From contig NC_072893.1 of assembly GCF_027943255.1 (NCBI RefSeq), positions 36,168,001 through 36,232,000 on the forward strand: DNA of 64,000 nucleotides. Reading direction: 5' to 3'. The notes beneath the pieces are model-generated. The model saw only the letters and a list, made by a program, of their open reading frames with translations, was not told the DNA's origin and did no database searches. The DNA is from Anastrepha obliqua. Lineage: Eukaryota > Arthropoda > Insecta > Diptera > Tephritidae. This document shows, one piece after another, positions 44,575 to 53,964 of this stretch. The position numbers and the translations under genes were made by a program. Numbering within the stretch: position 1 is the first letter of the stretch; each line of letters starts with the position of its first letter.

Positions 44575-45965
44575 ACATTTTTTACAAGATTTTTACCAGA
44601 AGGAATACTGCAGTATAGAATTTTGGTCCTCTTCTGCACAATTTATTATGACACTGCTTCTATAGATTCTTTATTTTTAAGCCAGATCCTTTGAGTACTC
44701 TTGCCGTTTTCCTCAAATAGATTTGAGAGCTATTTACTTTCGAGCACACGCCTAAATGCTTTGCTGTGAGCTTACAATAAAATTTAGTTTCTTGAAACAG
44801 ATAGTTGAAATTGCTGCTCCATAATAGAGTCCAGTATTTGAATCACAAACTTTTAATTTATTTTGAAAATGTTAGCAAGTGGCGCATCTTCAGCATTACT
44901 GCACCGCACATCAATATAAGCATTAAGCATTCCAGCGAGGAAGAAAGGGCCGCCACTACACTCACAAGTAAGTGATAAAAATGAAAGCACAGGCTGAAAA
45001 TTTTCACATAATTTTTCATTGCATCTGCAACTTCCCGGTACTCATTAACTATCGAAAATGTACGTAAACAACAAAAAAAAAAAAAATAATAATAATCAAA
45101 TAAGATAAACAAAAAACTTAAACTGTAATGAAATTCAAAGCGCGCCTCTATACCACAGCGCTATGCAGATCGTAGAAGTTTCGCTTTTCCTGTTGATTTA
45201 CGCATAAAATTACATCATAACGTCGCACAGCTTGATTTGGGTGAAATGAACTTCCTTGTTGCTAGCCGCATTAAAGAGCTTAAGTTGCACAACACACAAA
45301 CACATACATGCCTATGCATGCGCATTCACATACACATGCACGTACGTGTGTAGTGGGACACTATTTTTAATGACTGACACTAACTCTCTAACGATGAATG
45401 GCAAACACACTGAACGCCATAAAATCCTTCATTGAAATTGCGCTCTGTGGCGCACTCCACATAACCCCGACTATATGAAAAATTAATGAAAATTTAACAT
45501 ATGAAAAGAAAAGTTCGTTGTTTCAGTCTTTCGTTGCGTAAGCCAGGTAGTCACTTTGTATGAAATAAGCCCACATAAAATCTTCTCACGCCTTTCATTA
45601 CAGTGGAACAACACGGAATGACTGCACGGCTGTGGCAGATGTGCACAATTGTCATGTACGCAGAAATAATGGTGATGCGATTATGTTGAGCCAATTAGTT
45701 GGCATTGTCATGCGGGCGATTGCGTAAGCAGCGCTTAAGTTAGGCTTAATAATGCACCAAAATTATAGTTGTGAGTAGCCATGTCACGCGCGTACGTATA
45801 CTTAGTATGAGCAAATGAGCAAGGCCCAAATACGAGTAGGCATTTTGCTACTGTTTTTATGATTTCCACTTTTACAGGGTCTTCTGAGTTCGAGTATACT
45901 TTTTTTTTGTAATTCATATAAAACCAAATTTTCTGAATATTAATGCATTTTCATTGGCACGTGTA
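44575..45965. other. no gene seen
   Basis: Spacer with a short CA/TG-rich stretch at 45,295-45,350. No supported coding region. Confidence 0.6.
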
Positions 45966-45969
45966 ATAG

Positions 45970-45974
45970 AGAGG

Positions 45975-46025
<51 letters not shown>

Positions 46026-46064
46026 TGTGTGACAGAGAGAGAGATAGAGAGAGTGAGAGAGAGT
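45970..46064 (+). repeat. (GA)n microsatellite
   Basis: A GAGAGA run, nearly perfect from 45,980 to 46,023, with interrupted GA/GT/AGAC continuation to 46,064. Confidence 0.95.
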
Positions 46065-46069
46065 AATTT

Positions 46070-46620
46070 ACAAGTGAAAATTTAAATTTTCCAAATGTCC
46101 TCGAGGTGCGCGCTTACAGGTATAAACACTTTTTATGAGATTTTCGAGTGCATTTAAACATAACTGGGAGTTTATTAAAGATCGAGTTTATTCGCATAAT
46201 TTCTAGCTTTGTGGAGCCATCTCCACAGAAAATAGTTCAAAGGAATTAAATCAGGCAATCTTAACTGCCAAATTATGATATTTACTATAGAATATTGCAG
46301 AATTATTTGTTCCATGAATGTTTTCTGCACTACATCCATTGATTGCTTGTTGGCTGCGTTTCATATTGACACGTCTTACTGTAATCACCAACGATAGTCC
46401 AGAAGATGTTGCGAAAATACCTCAATATTGCCATCTGTTGACGGTGATTGTATTTTTGGACAAAAGTGGCTCACAGATACTAATCACTGCAATAGTATTA
46501 CTGCTGTGTTTGTTCTGGTGTTTGTTTTTTTTTTTTGTCGGGACAACTAGCAACTGCCGCACTCAGTCATTAATTAAGTCCATTGTACTACACTTGGATT
46601 GCCTCTTAATTTTCTTTAAA
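46070..46620. other. no gene seen
   Basis: Spacer. A 103-codon plus-strand frame (46,318-46,629) has hydrophobic stretches but no recognisable domain. Confidence 0.5.
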
Positions 46621-46629
46621 TCTACCTGA

Positions 46630-47000
46630 TCTCCGAAGAAATCGAAGTAGATCTTGTGATGCCAAGGAGCCAAGGTGGTCGCTTCTTCACACATCAGTGC
46701 CAATGACCTCAAACTTGATTCGAGCGAAGGTGGGGCAGACGCACAGGAAGTGGTCTGCCGTCACAACCTCCTCTTTATAAGTTAGGCAGAGTACACTCTC
46801 TGAGATGCCTACCTTTTCCATGTACTTCGCCCACAGAGAGTGGACCGTCATCAGTCTAACTAGCTGTCTGCAGTCCCTTCTGCTTTGTGACAGGAGGAAC
46901 TGCCACAGTCGGTCGAACATGACAGGTAACATCAGTTTAGTCAATTTGCAGCCTATGGCTTGCACAGAGCTGATGAGAGACATTTTTCGAAAAATTCTGT
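46630..47000 (-). mobile_element. non-LTR C-terminal relic, same family as 31-32 kb
   Basis: The minus strand reads QFLLSQSRRDCRQLVRLMT, LWAKYMEKVGISESVLCLTY then TADHFLCVCPTFARIKFEVI. It is closely similar to 31,690-31,890. The second Cys of the CX2CX8HX4C motif is Tyr here, and the frame stops at the natural end near 46,687. RT and RNase H are missing. Confidence 0.8.
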
Positions 47001-47170
47001 TTCCTGGGCCTACCGTTGGATAGGACCTATAGCTAGACGACAGTGATTAATAACTGCGAAACACTAGGCAAAGTTTGGTAAACTGTAGGGTTTTGAAAAC
47101 AACAACAACAATAACAATAACAACAACAACCGCAGTAACAACAAGAATAATAATAAAAATAAAAAAGTTT
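47001..47170 (+). repeat. non-LTR tail phrase followed by CAA/AAT-rich repeat
   Basis: TTTCCTGGGCCTACCGTTGG at 47,001 matches the tail of the 26.15-26.43 kb relic. About 75 bp later comes AACAACAACAATAACAATAA and related triplets to about 47,166, consistent with a decayed element end. Confidence 0.55.
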
Positions 47171-47294
47171 TTTTGTTCTTTGTTTCTCTTTGTTTTGCGG
47201 ATGAGAAGGATGAAAATTGCTAACGCAGCATCACAGCAGCCGTCGCAGTATGTCCTGAGATTCAAAAACTTCCCTCATGTGGAGACATCAAGGT

Positions 47295-47338
47295 ATAATA
47301 ATAACAATAATAATAATAATACTAATAACAACAACACC
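47295..47338 (+). repeat. (AAT/AAC)n microsatellite
   Basis: Interrupted ATAATAACAATAATAATAAT run. Confidence 0.85.
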
Positions 47339-47489
47339 AGCACAAATTGTTCAATACAAGTTTTTATTCCGCGTGCAACTTTTTTTTGCTATCCAGGAAA
47401 AATTTCATATGCATATGAGACTATAGATTTTATATAGTAATGCTGCGTACTCAGCTTTGTTCTTTCCTCGCCAATTAATTAAATTATTA

Positions 47490-47600
47490 ATTTTTTTTCC
47501 TTGTTCACTCCTCGCGGGAGCATGGGCCTCGACAAGACTCAGTCTTGCTATGGTTTCGTTAATCTGTTTTGCTTTCTGGCAGGGTATGTGACTAGTCTAC
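47490..47600 (-). mobile_element. non-LTR 3' tail only (tail copy 3)
   Basis: Reverse copy of the tail at 14,463-14,690 and 17,519-17,733, sharing the complements of CTTGTCGAGGCCC and GGAGTGAACAAGG, with a T run at its left edge representing the A tail. Confidence 0.65.
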
Positions 47601-47602
47601 CC

Positions 47603-47632
47603 GGCCCATGAAATTTAACCACCCTTTACAAT
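47603..47632 (-). repeat. isolated AAAGGGTGGTTAAAT terminal repeat
   Basis: In reverse this reads AAAGGGTGGTTAAATTTCAT and GGGCCG, the same terminus as the Tc1/mariner-type element at 56,788-57,174. No partner end is visible nearby. Confidence 0.6.
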
Positions 47633-47950
47633 ATATGGATTTTCGAATTGAATGGGCTGATTCTTGGGTAAAAGGATAATCAACTATTAGTAAACCTGAA
47701 TAAGAAGACCGACTCGATTTTGGCCCCTTCAATAAAAATCTTAAAATATCAGAACTAATTTGACAATCGTATTCTCAAAAAATGTGGTGTTACTCACAGC
47801 AAATCGGTTAACACCTATTAAAGTAGCTGAAAAAAACATTTCGTGAAAATTTGTTTTTTTTTGTTTAAAATCCCCTTTATATTAATACTAGCGTACCCTC
47901 GCCCGCTTCGCTAGACGATAAATTCAATGATTTGCTGAAAGAGAATAAAA

Positions 47951-48712
47951 TTAATACGAAACAAAGCAAATTCTTTGATACAATTTCATTCGAACTTTAT
48001 TGTAACACTTTTTGGTAGACAACGTTTTTGGTTTTTTCATCTTTCGCGTGAATAATGACGATGGTTTGCCAACTCGTGAGCAAGCTACATACAATTGTCC
48101 ATGAGAAAAAATTGGGTATTCTAAATTAATACCGCACATTTGTAGATACTGTCCTTGCGCCTTATTAATTCTCATAGCGAAGGCAAGGCGAATAGGGAAC
48201 TGCAAACGTTTGAAATCGAATGGTAAATCCGCCGGAATCAGTGGAATTCAGGGTATCAAAATGTCTTCTCCTTTGTACTTCCCTTTCAAAATTGTTGCTT
48301 CGATAACGTTACCCATTAGCTTCTTCACAGCGAGTCTGGTACCGTTGCAAAGTCGGGGCACATTACTATTGCGCAGCATAATAATCGGTGCTCCAATTTT
48401 TAATCGTAAATTATGAGGTGGTAAGCCTGGCAAATCGAGTGAGTTTAAGAATTCAGTTGGATAATTTACGACCTCATCTTGATCAGTAATAGTGTCTATT
48501 GACTTATACGCAACTATGTCAATAGGTATTTGATCTAAAATAGCTGAATTTATATCATTGACGTCCTTATTTTTCCCAGCTAAAATTGCTCTTTCGCTGA
48601 GTCAATCATGGTTTTTGTAATGTTGAACTATGTTTGGAAATACACTCTGTATCAATGCCTCTTTAGACTGTGCAAAAGTGCAGAAATTGTTAGGCAATGT
48701 TATCATTCCTGT
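47951..48712 (-). pseudogene. Helitron Pif1-type helicase, C-terminal part
   Basis: The helicase half of a Helitron Rep-Hel protein would unwind DNA during rolling-circle transposition. One continuous minus-strand frame reads NMITLPNNFCTFAQSKEALI, NIVQHYKNHD, stop, LSERAILAGKNKDVNDIN, NYPTEFLNSLDLPGLPPHNL, KIGAPIIMLRN, NGTRLAV and GEDILIP. After a second stop it continues [20 protein letters not shown] and [10 protein letters not shown] (motif V), then [12 protein letters not shown] (motif VI). The frame never shifts. The two stops (about 48,599 and 48,246) are explained by single substitutions in Trp and Arg codons. Walker A and B and the Rep domain are absent. The tail after VGKPSSLF is atypical. 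Confidence 0.9.
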
Positions 48713-48764
48713 TGTTTTTGAAAAAAGGTTTATTTTTTTTGGTTAAAAAGTGTTTTTTGAAGTT

Positions 48765-49300
48765 TTGAAAAACACTTCGCTCTAACAAATTTCTTCTCAG
48801 TTAATTGCTGAAAATTAAATATTTTGAAAAAACTATTTTTTTTAATTTAACGTTTTTGAGAAAATTTTGTTCTTGAAAAAATTTCATACTTTTGTAAAAG
48901 TTTAAATTGATTTGTTAAAAAAAATTTTTTCCGCTTTGAAAAACACCCCCTCGAAAAAATGTATTCTCTATTAATAGTGGAATATGAAATGCTTTGAAAA
49001 CACCATTTTTTTTTAATTTTGTTTGGTTTTCAGAAAATTTTGTTTTGAAAAAATTTCATACCCTTGAAAAAGTTTTATTTTATTTTATTTGTTTAAAATT
49101 TTTTTTTTTGTAATTTTAGAAAAACACCTCTTCGAAGAAATTTCTTTTATCTTTTTGAGGAAAATTTGGTTTTGAAAAAATTTCATGCTTTCGAAATTTT
49201 TTTATTTTACTTTATTTCTTCAAAATTTTTGAAAACAATTTTTTTTATAATTTTCGAAAAACACCCCTTTGAAAAAATGTTTTCTATGTGTCATAGTGGT
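48765..49300. repeat. degenerate spaced repeat inside the Helitron
   Basis: The phrase GAAAAACACCCCTTCGAAAAA recurs with changes at about 48,767, 48,940, 49,121 and 49,255. It is interleaved with AAATTTCATACTTTTG-type phrases (about 48,879, 49,053, 49,179). Period about 135-180 bp. No coding capacity. Confidence 0.65.
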
Positions 49301-49529
49301 ATTCCATTAACTTTTAGGATTATAGTCAAATACTTACAAATATCTACGCTTTTACAAATAGCAACAATAAACAAATTTCCTCAAAACCAAAAAAATTTAC
49401 TTTTTTTCTAAAAAAATTCTAAACAAACAACGTAATAAATTTAGAATTTTGTGTTCACGAAAAAACAGTATTGTTTTTATTGTATTAACTGAAAACCAAA
49501 ATGTTGCAAAAAATCAAAACAAAACTAAA

Positions 49530-50519
49530 TTATTTTTTTGTGTTCATTTGGTCCATATGTTCCATAAAAAGTTGATATGGTAAATAATATGCAGGGTCTG
49601 ATACACGCAAATTTCCATTGACCATTATAGTGACAAAATTATCGATCACCAATTCCAACAGGATTTCAAAATCAGAGTTGGAATGAGTTGTTGTGTGGTG
49701 TACTTCTGAAAAAAATGAGAAATAAACAAAATAAATCTAAAAATTCGAATTCTAACTTTATCTTGTGTATGTTCTTATTACCTTTGAATTTTTCCAATGA
49801 AGCACCATTCATTTTAAATTTTCCAAGAATTTTTTTTATCATTTCGCGTTTCTTTCCTTTTTCATTCGATTCCAACATTTGTTCATAGCCGAAAACATCG
49901 TTTGCAAACGCATTCATTTCCATATAGAATTGGTCAAAGAAAGCATTGCTCAATTGAATTGAAACATTATTTTCATAAATACTTCGGACCTTAACTAATG
50001 CACCTTGGTACATACCTAACGCAGATATTCATCGCGACCTTGACATCGATACTATTGATGAAACAATACAAAGCGCTAGCAGAAGACACATAAATAGACT
50101 ATTAAGGCATACAAATCCTATGATGAGAAGACTACCAAATAAAGAAAAATCTACCCAAAGTCGGCTTAACCGTCAAACACCAACAGATCTTGCAAATCCT
50201 TGTAATCAATTGTCAACTAATCGTATATATCATTGTTTGTTAACCACTTGTTTTTAAATAATATGTATATATTTCTTCTAAATGAGCTTGGGGGCATTGG
50301 CCCTTCAATATCACTCTCATTCCATCTTTTTGTAAATCAAATTACTTATTGTCTAACGACAGGTGTAATATTTTGTGGAAGAAATAAAAAAAAAAAAAAA
50401 AAATTTTCATTCGAATCATTTGAAATTTCTGTATACAATACATTTCTGTATCACAATACAAATACAAAAAATTCAAAAAAAGTTGTACACATAAAATGAA
50501 TGTCGATTCGAAACTTACT
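49530..50519 (-). pseudogene. putative captured gene fragment with two introns, function unknown
   Basis: Three minus-strand exons can be read. Exon 1 ends at 50,519 at TTAAA|GTAAGT. Exon 2 runs 50,445-49,782. Exon 3 runs 49,705-49,530, ending in TAA. Intron 1 is 73 bp (acceptor TGTGATACAG) and intron 2 is 76 bp (donor AAAG|GTAATA, acceptor TTTTTTTCAG). If the Jockey insertion and one duplication are discounted, exon 2 is 230 nt and the frame stays open across both junctions in phase 2 and phase 1. Residues include NAFFDQFYMEMNAFANDVFG, KKILGKFKMNGASLEKFK and FEILLELVIDNFVTIMVNGN. I do not recognise a family. Exon 1 is A-rich and has no clear start. It may be a host gene segment taken up by the Helitron. 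Confidence 0.6.
49977..50402 (+). mobile_element. 5'-truncated Jockey insertion with 8-bp target duplication
   Basis: The plus strand reads ILRTLTNAPWYIPNADIHRD, then LDIDTIDETIQSASRRHINR and LLRHTNPMMRRL. This is the diagnostic C-terminal end of Jockey-clade reverse transcriptases, which continues to a stop near 50,255. A 3' UTR follows, then an A run at 50,386-50,402. The flanks carry ATTTTCAT at 49,969-49,976 and 50,403-50,410, an exact target-site duplication. The frame is unbroken over its surviving length, so insertion is fairly recent. It splits exon 2 of the captured fragment. Confidence 0.92.
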
Positions 50520-50734
50520 TTAATCTAACAATCGAGCAAGTTTTGTTTTGGACAATATTTTGATTTTTTCTTTTTTTTATATGAAGAAAATATTTAAAGG
50601 AAATTTTTTTTTGCTAAAAACCTTCCCCTAGTGGATCCCTATAATATGAAAAAAGAACGAATAAAATTGGCCTCGTATCGGCCGAAAAAAATGCGGACGA
50701 ACGAACATCATTTCATTTTTATATATATAGATTT

Positions 50735-51270
50735 ATAAAACTCCACGCATTCGAACGCTGTCAACACAAAAAAAGAAATAAAAAGAAACTGCTAACAAAG
50801 AATCCTAACATTAAAAGACCCTGTATGCCCTGTATACTCGCAAAATCACATTTAACTGCTTGACCATTTGACCCGTTTGTTTGTACGTTGCTTCGCGGCG
50901 TATGAGTAGTCATTAGATTTGGTAATTGTAATTTATTTGACGCATGAATTTTGTATGCCATGGGTAGATGAGGGGTAGAAAAAATGATGTTGAATTTCTG
51001 TTCGGTTTTGAGACTACGAGGCTTTTGGTTAGTTCCCAGTTTAGAAATCATTCAATTCATTTGCTTAGTTGCTACTTCGTCGTTTGCTCCGTTTTGTGCG
51101 CTCTCTGCTATTGCAATTGTACTTTACCGCTTCTGCAAATAATTGCGCCGCGCTGAATAAAGTAGCATTGCAAAAACTGGCACGGAAGTGATTTGCAATA
51201 GGAGATAATAAAAGTTTTAGAATTATAAATGGCAAATACAAAGTCAAAGTTACTACAATGGAGGATTGTG
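50735..51270. other. no gene seen
   Basis: Spacer between the Helitron and the RTE-like relic. Overlapping short frames have no support. Confidence 0.5.
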
Positions 51271-51282
51271 AGCTGATGAAAC

Positions 51283-52345
51283 CTGCATCATTATCGTTTA
51301 GCGCTGCAGCTGCTTCTGAGCTTTGACCTGCTGAAAAGTACACCTCCATGCTGCTTTGTCCGTTACCGTTTCTTTTCGGTTATTTAGTTTAAGGCCCTCT
51401 AGACCTTCCTGCACTTCATCTATCCACCTCGATCTTGGTCTTCACCTTGCTTTACTTGTGTATGCATTTGTTACAAATGTTTTCCTTTGAGCTCTTGAAC
51501 TGTTCATCCTCATACCGTGGACTACCCATCGTATTTGTTGCGATACTTACAACGCGTGCGCCATTTTTTAGTGCAATTCTAAATGCGACAAATATTTTTC
51601 TGAGTACTTTCCTTGCCAATGTTTGCAGTTTTTTTCTTATATTTTTCACTCAATGTCCACGTTTCAGCTCTATAGTGCAGGACGGGTCGAGCTACGGCCA
51701 GCTCAGCCGGTGTCAGCTTGCTAGGTCTGTTAAAGTTTTATATGTGATGCGTTTTTATTATTTTATAAGGATTCTGCAGTAAGACTCATTGTAAATATTC
51801 TCTGTTGTCAGCTTGTAGCTAAGATTTGTGAACGTGTTTACTACTTCAAATTTGTATTTTCCAATATTAAGCTCTTTTGGTGGCTGTTTATTTTGTAGTA
51901 CAGAGAGCAGAACGCATTTGGTTTTTTCGTTGCTAATATTTAGTCCAATTTTTGTTGTCGCTTCTTAACTTTCGGAAAAGGTGCACTTTTAATTGTGCTG
52001 GCAGTCGTAATATCGTCGGCGTGTTCTTTTCTATTTGTGTGAGTGTCTTTTTCGTATATGTCCAGTTTTTTGGCATCGCTTAGCTCGTCTATTGCACAGC
52101 ACTGCTTTAAGTCAAAAATTGTTGAGGAAAGTGTGTCACCCTGTCTTACGCCAGTCTGCATATAAAAGGCCTCAGATTTGTTGTCCTGTATCATGGTTTT
52201 GAACTCAGTGTTTCGTAGCTTCATCATTATTAACCTGATTAGTTTTTTTAGGAGTTTGCACTTTTTAAAAATTGTTGGCATTGTCATTCGTTTAATGCGC
52301 TCAAATGCTTGTTTGAAATCAATACAAAGCATATGAAGATCAGCG
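51283..52345 (-). mobile_element. RTE-like retrotransposon relic (RT and C-terminus)
   Basis: The minus strand begins with RT motif A (LCIDFKQAFERIKRMTMPTI, about 52,330-52,270). It continues through IRLIMMKLRNTEFKTMIQDN and MQTGVRQGDTLSSTIFDL to the active site, which reads HADD instead of YADD (about 52,012-52,023). After a broken stretch with ELNIGKYKFEV wording come VLHYRAETWTLSEKYKKK, LQTLARKVLRKIF, then RPRSRWIDEVQEGLEGLKLN and AAWRCTFQQVKAQKQLQR. Several frameshifts are needed. The order fits RTE-like ORF2. The upstream endonuclease is missing. It is related in style to the 32.5-33.0 kb relic but not the same sequence. Confidence 0.82.
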
Positions 52346-52409
52346 TTCTATTCATAATATTTTTCCACTGACTGGAAGAGTGAAAATTTGGTTAGTAGTT
52401 GATCGACCT

Positions 52410-53075
52410 GGGCGAAAGCCACATTGGTATTCCGGCAAAATTTATTAAGCATATTTTATATGCCCTGATGATAGTATAAGAGATATATATAGATACACCC
52501 TTTGACAAAAACAAAGACCCAAATAGCATTTGTGATTATAAATTAAGGCTTTTTATTTTTTAATTTCATTTTCACTTATTTTCAATAAAAATTTTAATTT
52601 ATTTGTTAAAAGAAGCCAGTAGAAAATTATTTGATTTTTTAGCTAATATCGGATGTTTCTTAGCTACAAGAGAACTATCGACACTGATAAATATAGCTTG
52701 ACAGCTGAGAATGGCAAATTGCGTTGACATTTCTGTTCAGTATAGTTTGGCAAGTCATCATGAATCGTTTAACGCCAGAAGTACGCTTCCAAATGTAGCA
52801 ATTTACTTAGAAAAAAAAAATATATATATATACATATATAGGTACATATAAAATAAAATCTGTTTGTGAAGTTCATAGATGGCATAGAATTGACGGCATC
52901 CTCGGTCTTTATTTAGACCATGTAGCTCGTCGCTGCGGCGGACACATGCCGAAAACTATATTCAAAAATAAATGCCGTGAAATTATCTAACAGATTAAAA
53001 TGCATTCCAACAATACTTCTGTTGTATATCACCGTTTTAAGTTCTCAAGCTTTTAAACAAGCCGAAGAATAGTCT
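52410..53075. other. no gene seen; short (TA)n
   Basis: Spacer with an ATATATATATACATATATAG run at about 52,820-52,845. Nothing else is readable. Confidence 0.55.
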
Positions 53076-53084
53076 GAACTAAGT

Positions 53085-53960
53085 GAAAGTTCAACTGGTG
53101 TACCCCAAGGGGTATTATGAGCTTCATCCTATATGTATGTACTTGTTATACACATACGATCTACCAGCTTCTGAAGAAACAAAGTTGGAATGTTCGCGGA
53201 TCTGCCGTTCTCACAATTTACCCCCACTCCTATGTACCCTCCCAAAAACTCCAGAAGGGACTTGATAAAATAACACTTTTTCGGAAAGAGTGGCGCATTA
53301 AGTCAAACGAGACAAAATCTTCCCAATTCACTTTTATACTAAGCCGAAAAACTTGTCCACCCATTAAGCTCAATAATAAATATGGGGATGCTTACAAACT
53401 TACGTCGCAAAGTATCTCGATATGCTTCTTGAAACTCACATAGAAAACACATATTTTCAGCAAACGGAGGGCTCTAGGAATAGAACTCAGAAGCCTGTAT
53501 TGGTTACTACATCGAAATTCTCATATTTCTCTCGAAAGTAAGCGGAAGCGCTAGTTGGATTCTGGATGAATCACCACTCTAACCAACCAAGCTCTCACTT
53601 TACTCAGCTATCTTGAAACCGAAATGGACATAGAACATTCAACAATCGAAAACTTCAAAGATTCCAGTCGACAAGCTTAGAACGAACTTAAACACCCCTT
53701 ATTATATCACAAATGCACAAAATCATCTGAAAGTATGCACAATAATTGAAGAAATAAGAAAATATGCCACATCACACAACACACGAATCTAATCGCGCTC
53801 CAACCCTCTTGTCACAGAAATAATTGCAAATCCCATAACCTTCACCAGACTCAAGAGAGAGTCTCCAAAAGGCCTCATATGATAATAAATTAGTCTAAAT
53901 GATTATTTATCATAAAACTGGCAAACGGTTGCACCACAGGGTGTATTCCAGAAATGTTTT
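53085..53960 (+). mobile_element. Jockey-clade retrotransposon relic
   Basis: The reading starts at the RT GVPQG block (about 53,097), then LYTYDLPASEETKLE. The FADD active site is followed by WRIKSNETKSSQFTFILSRK, TCPPIKLNNK, and after frameshifts RRALGIELRSLYWLLHRNSH. It then passes to the C-terminus YYITNAQNHLKVCTIIEEIR, KYATSHNTRI and NPITFTRLKRESPKGLI near 53,875. At the active site (about 53,192-53,203) TTCGCGGAT is followed directly by CTGCC. Four bases are lost compared with a normal FADD-TA codon series, removing the second Asp and shifting frame. An internal part of the thumb is deleted. It is a different Jockey from the one in the Helitron. Confidence 0.88.
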
Positions 53961-53964
53961 GTTT

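Larger units (their letters stand above)
47888..50731 (-). mobile_element. Helitron with both termini (2,844 bp)
   Basis: A rolling-circle transposon on the minus strand. Its 5' end reads TCTATATATATAAAAATGAA (from 50,731), the usual insect Helitron start. Its 3' end reads GGGCGAGGGTACGCTAG (to 47,888) after an AGCGAAGC stretch, ending CTAG. CTAGCG and CGCTAG form an inverted pair at 47,888-47,914. The base before TC is A and the base after CTAG is T, exactly the A|T insertion preference with no duplication. Inside are a helicase C-terminus with two nonsense codons, a spaced AAAAACACC repeat, a putative captured gene fragment and a Jockey insertion. The Rep nuclease domain is absent, so it is non-autonomous. 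Confidence 0.92.

Noticed and set aside
49672..50013. 113-codon minus-strand frame beginning MYQGALVKVRS
   Set aside because: Its first residues are antisense to the Jockey insertion and its last part reads through an intron. The spliced model replaces it.
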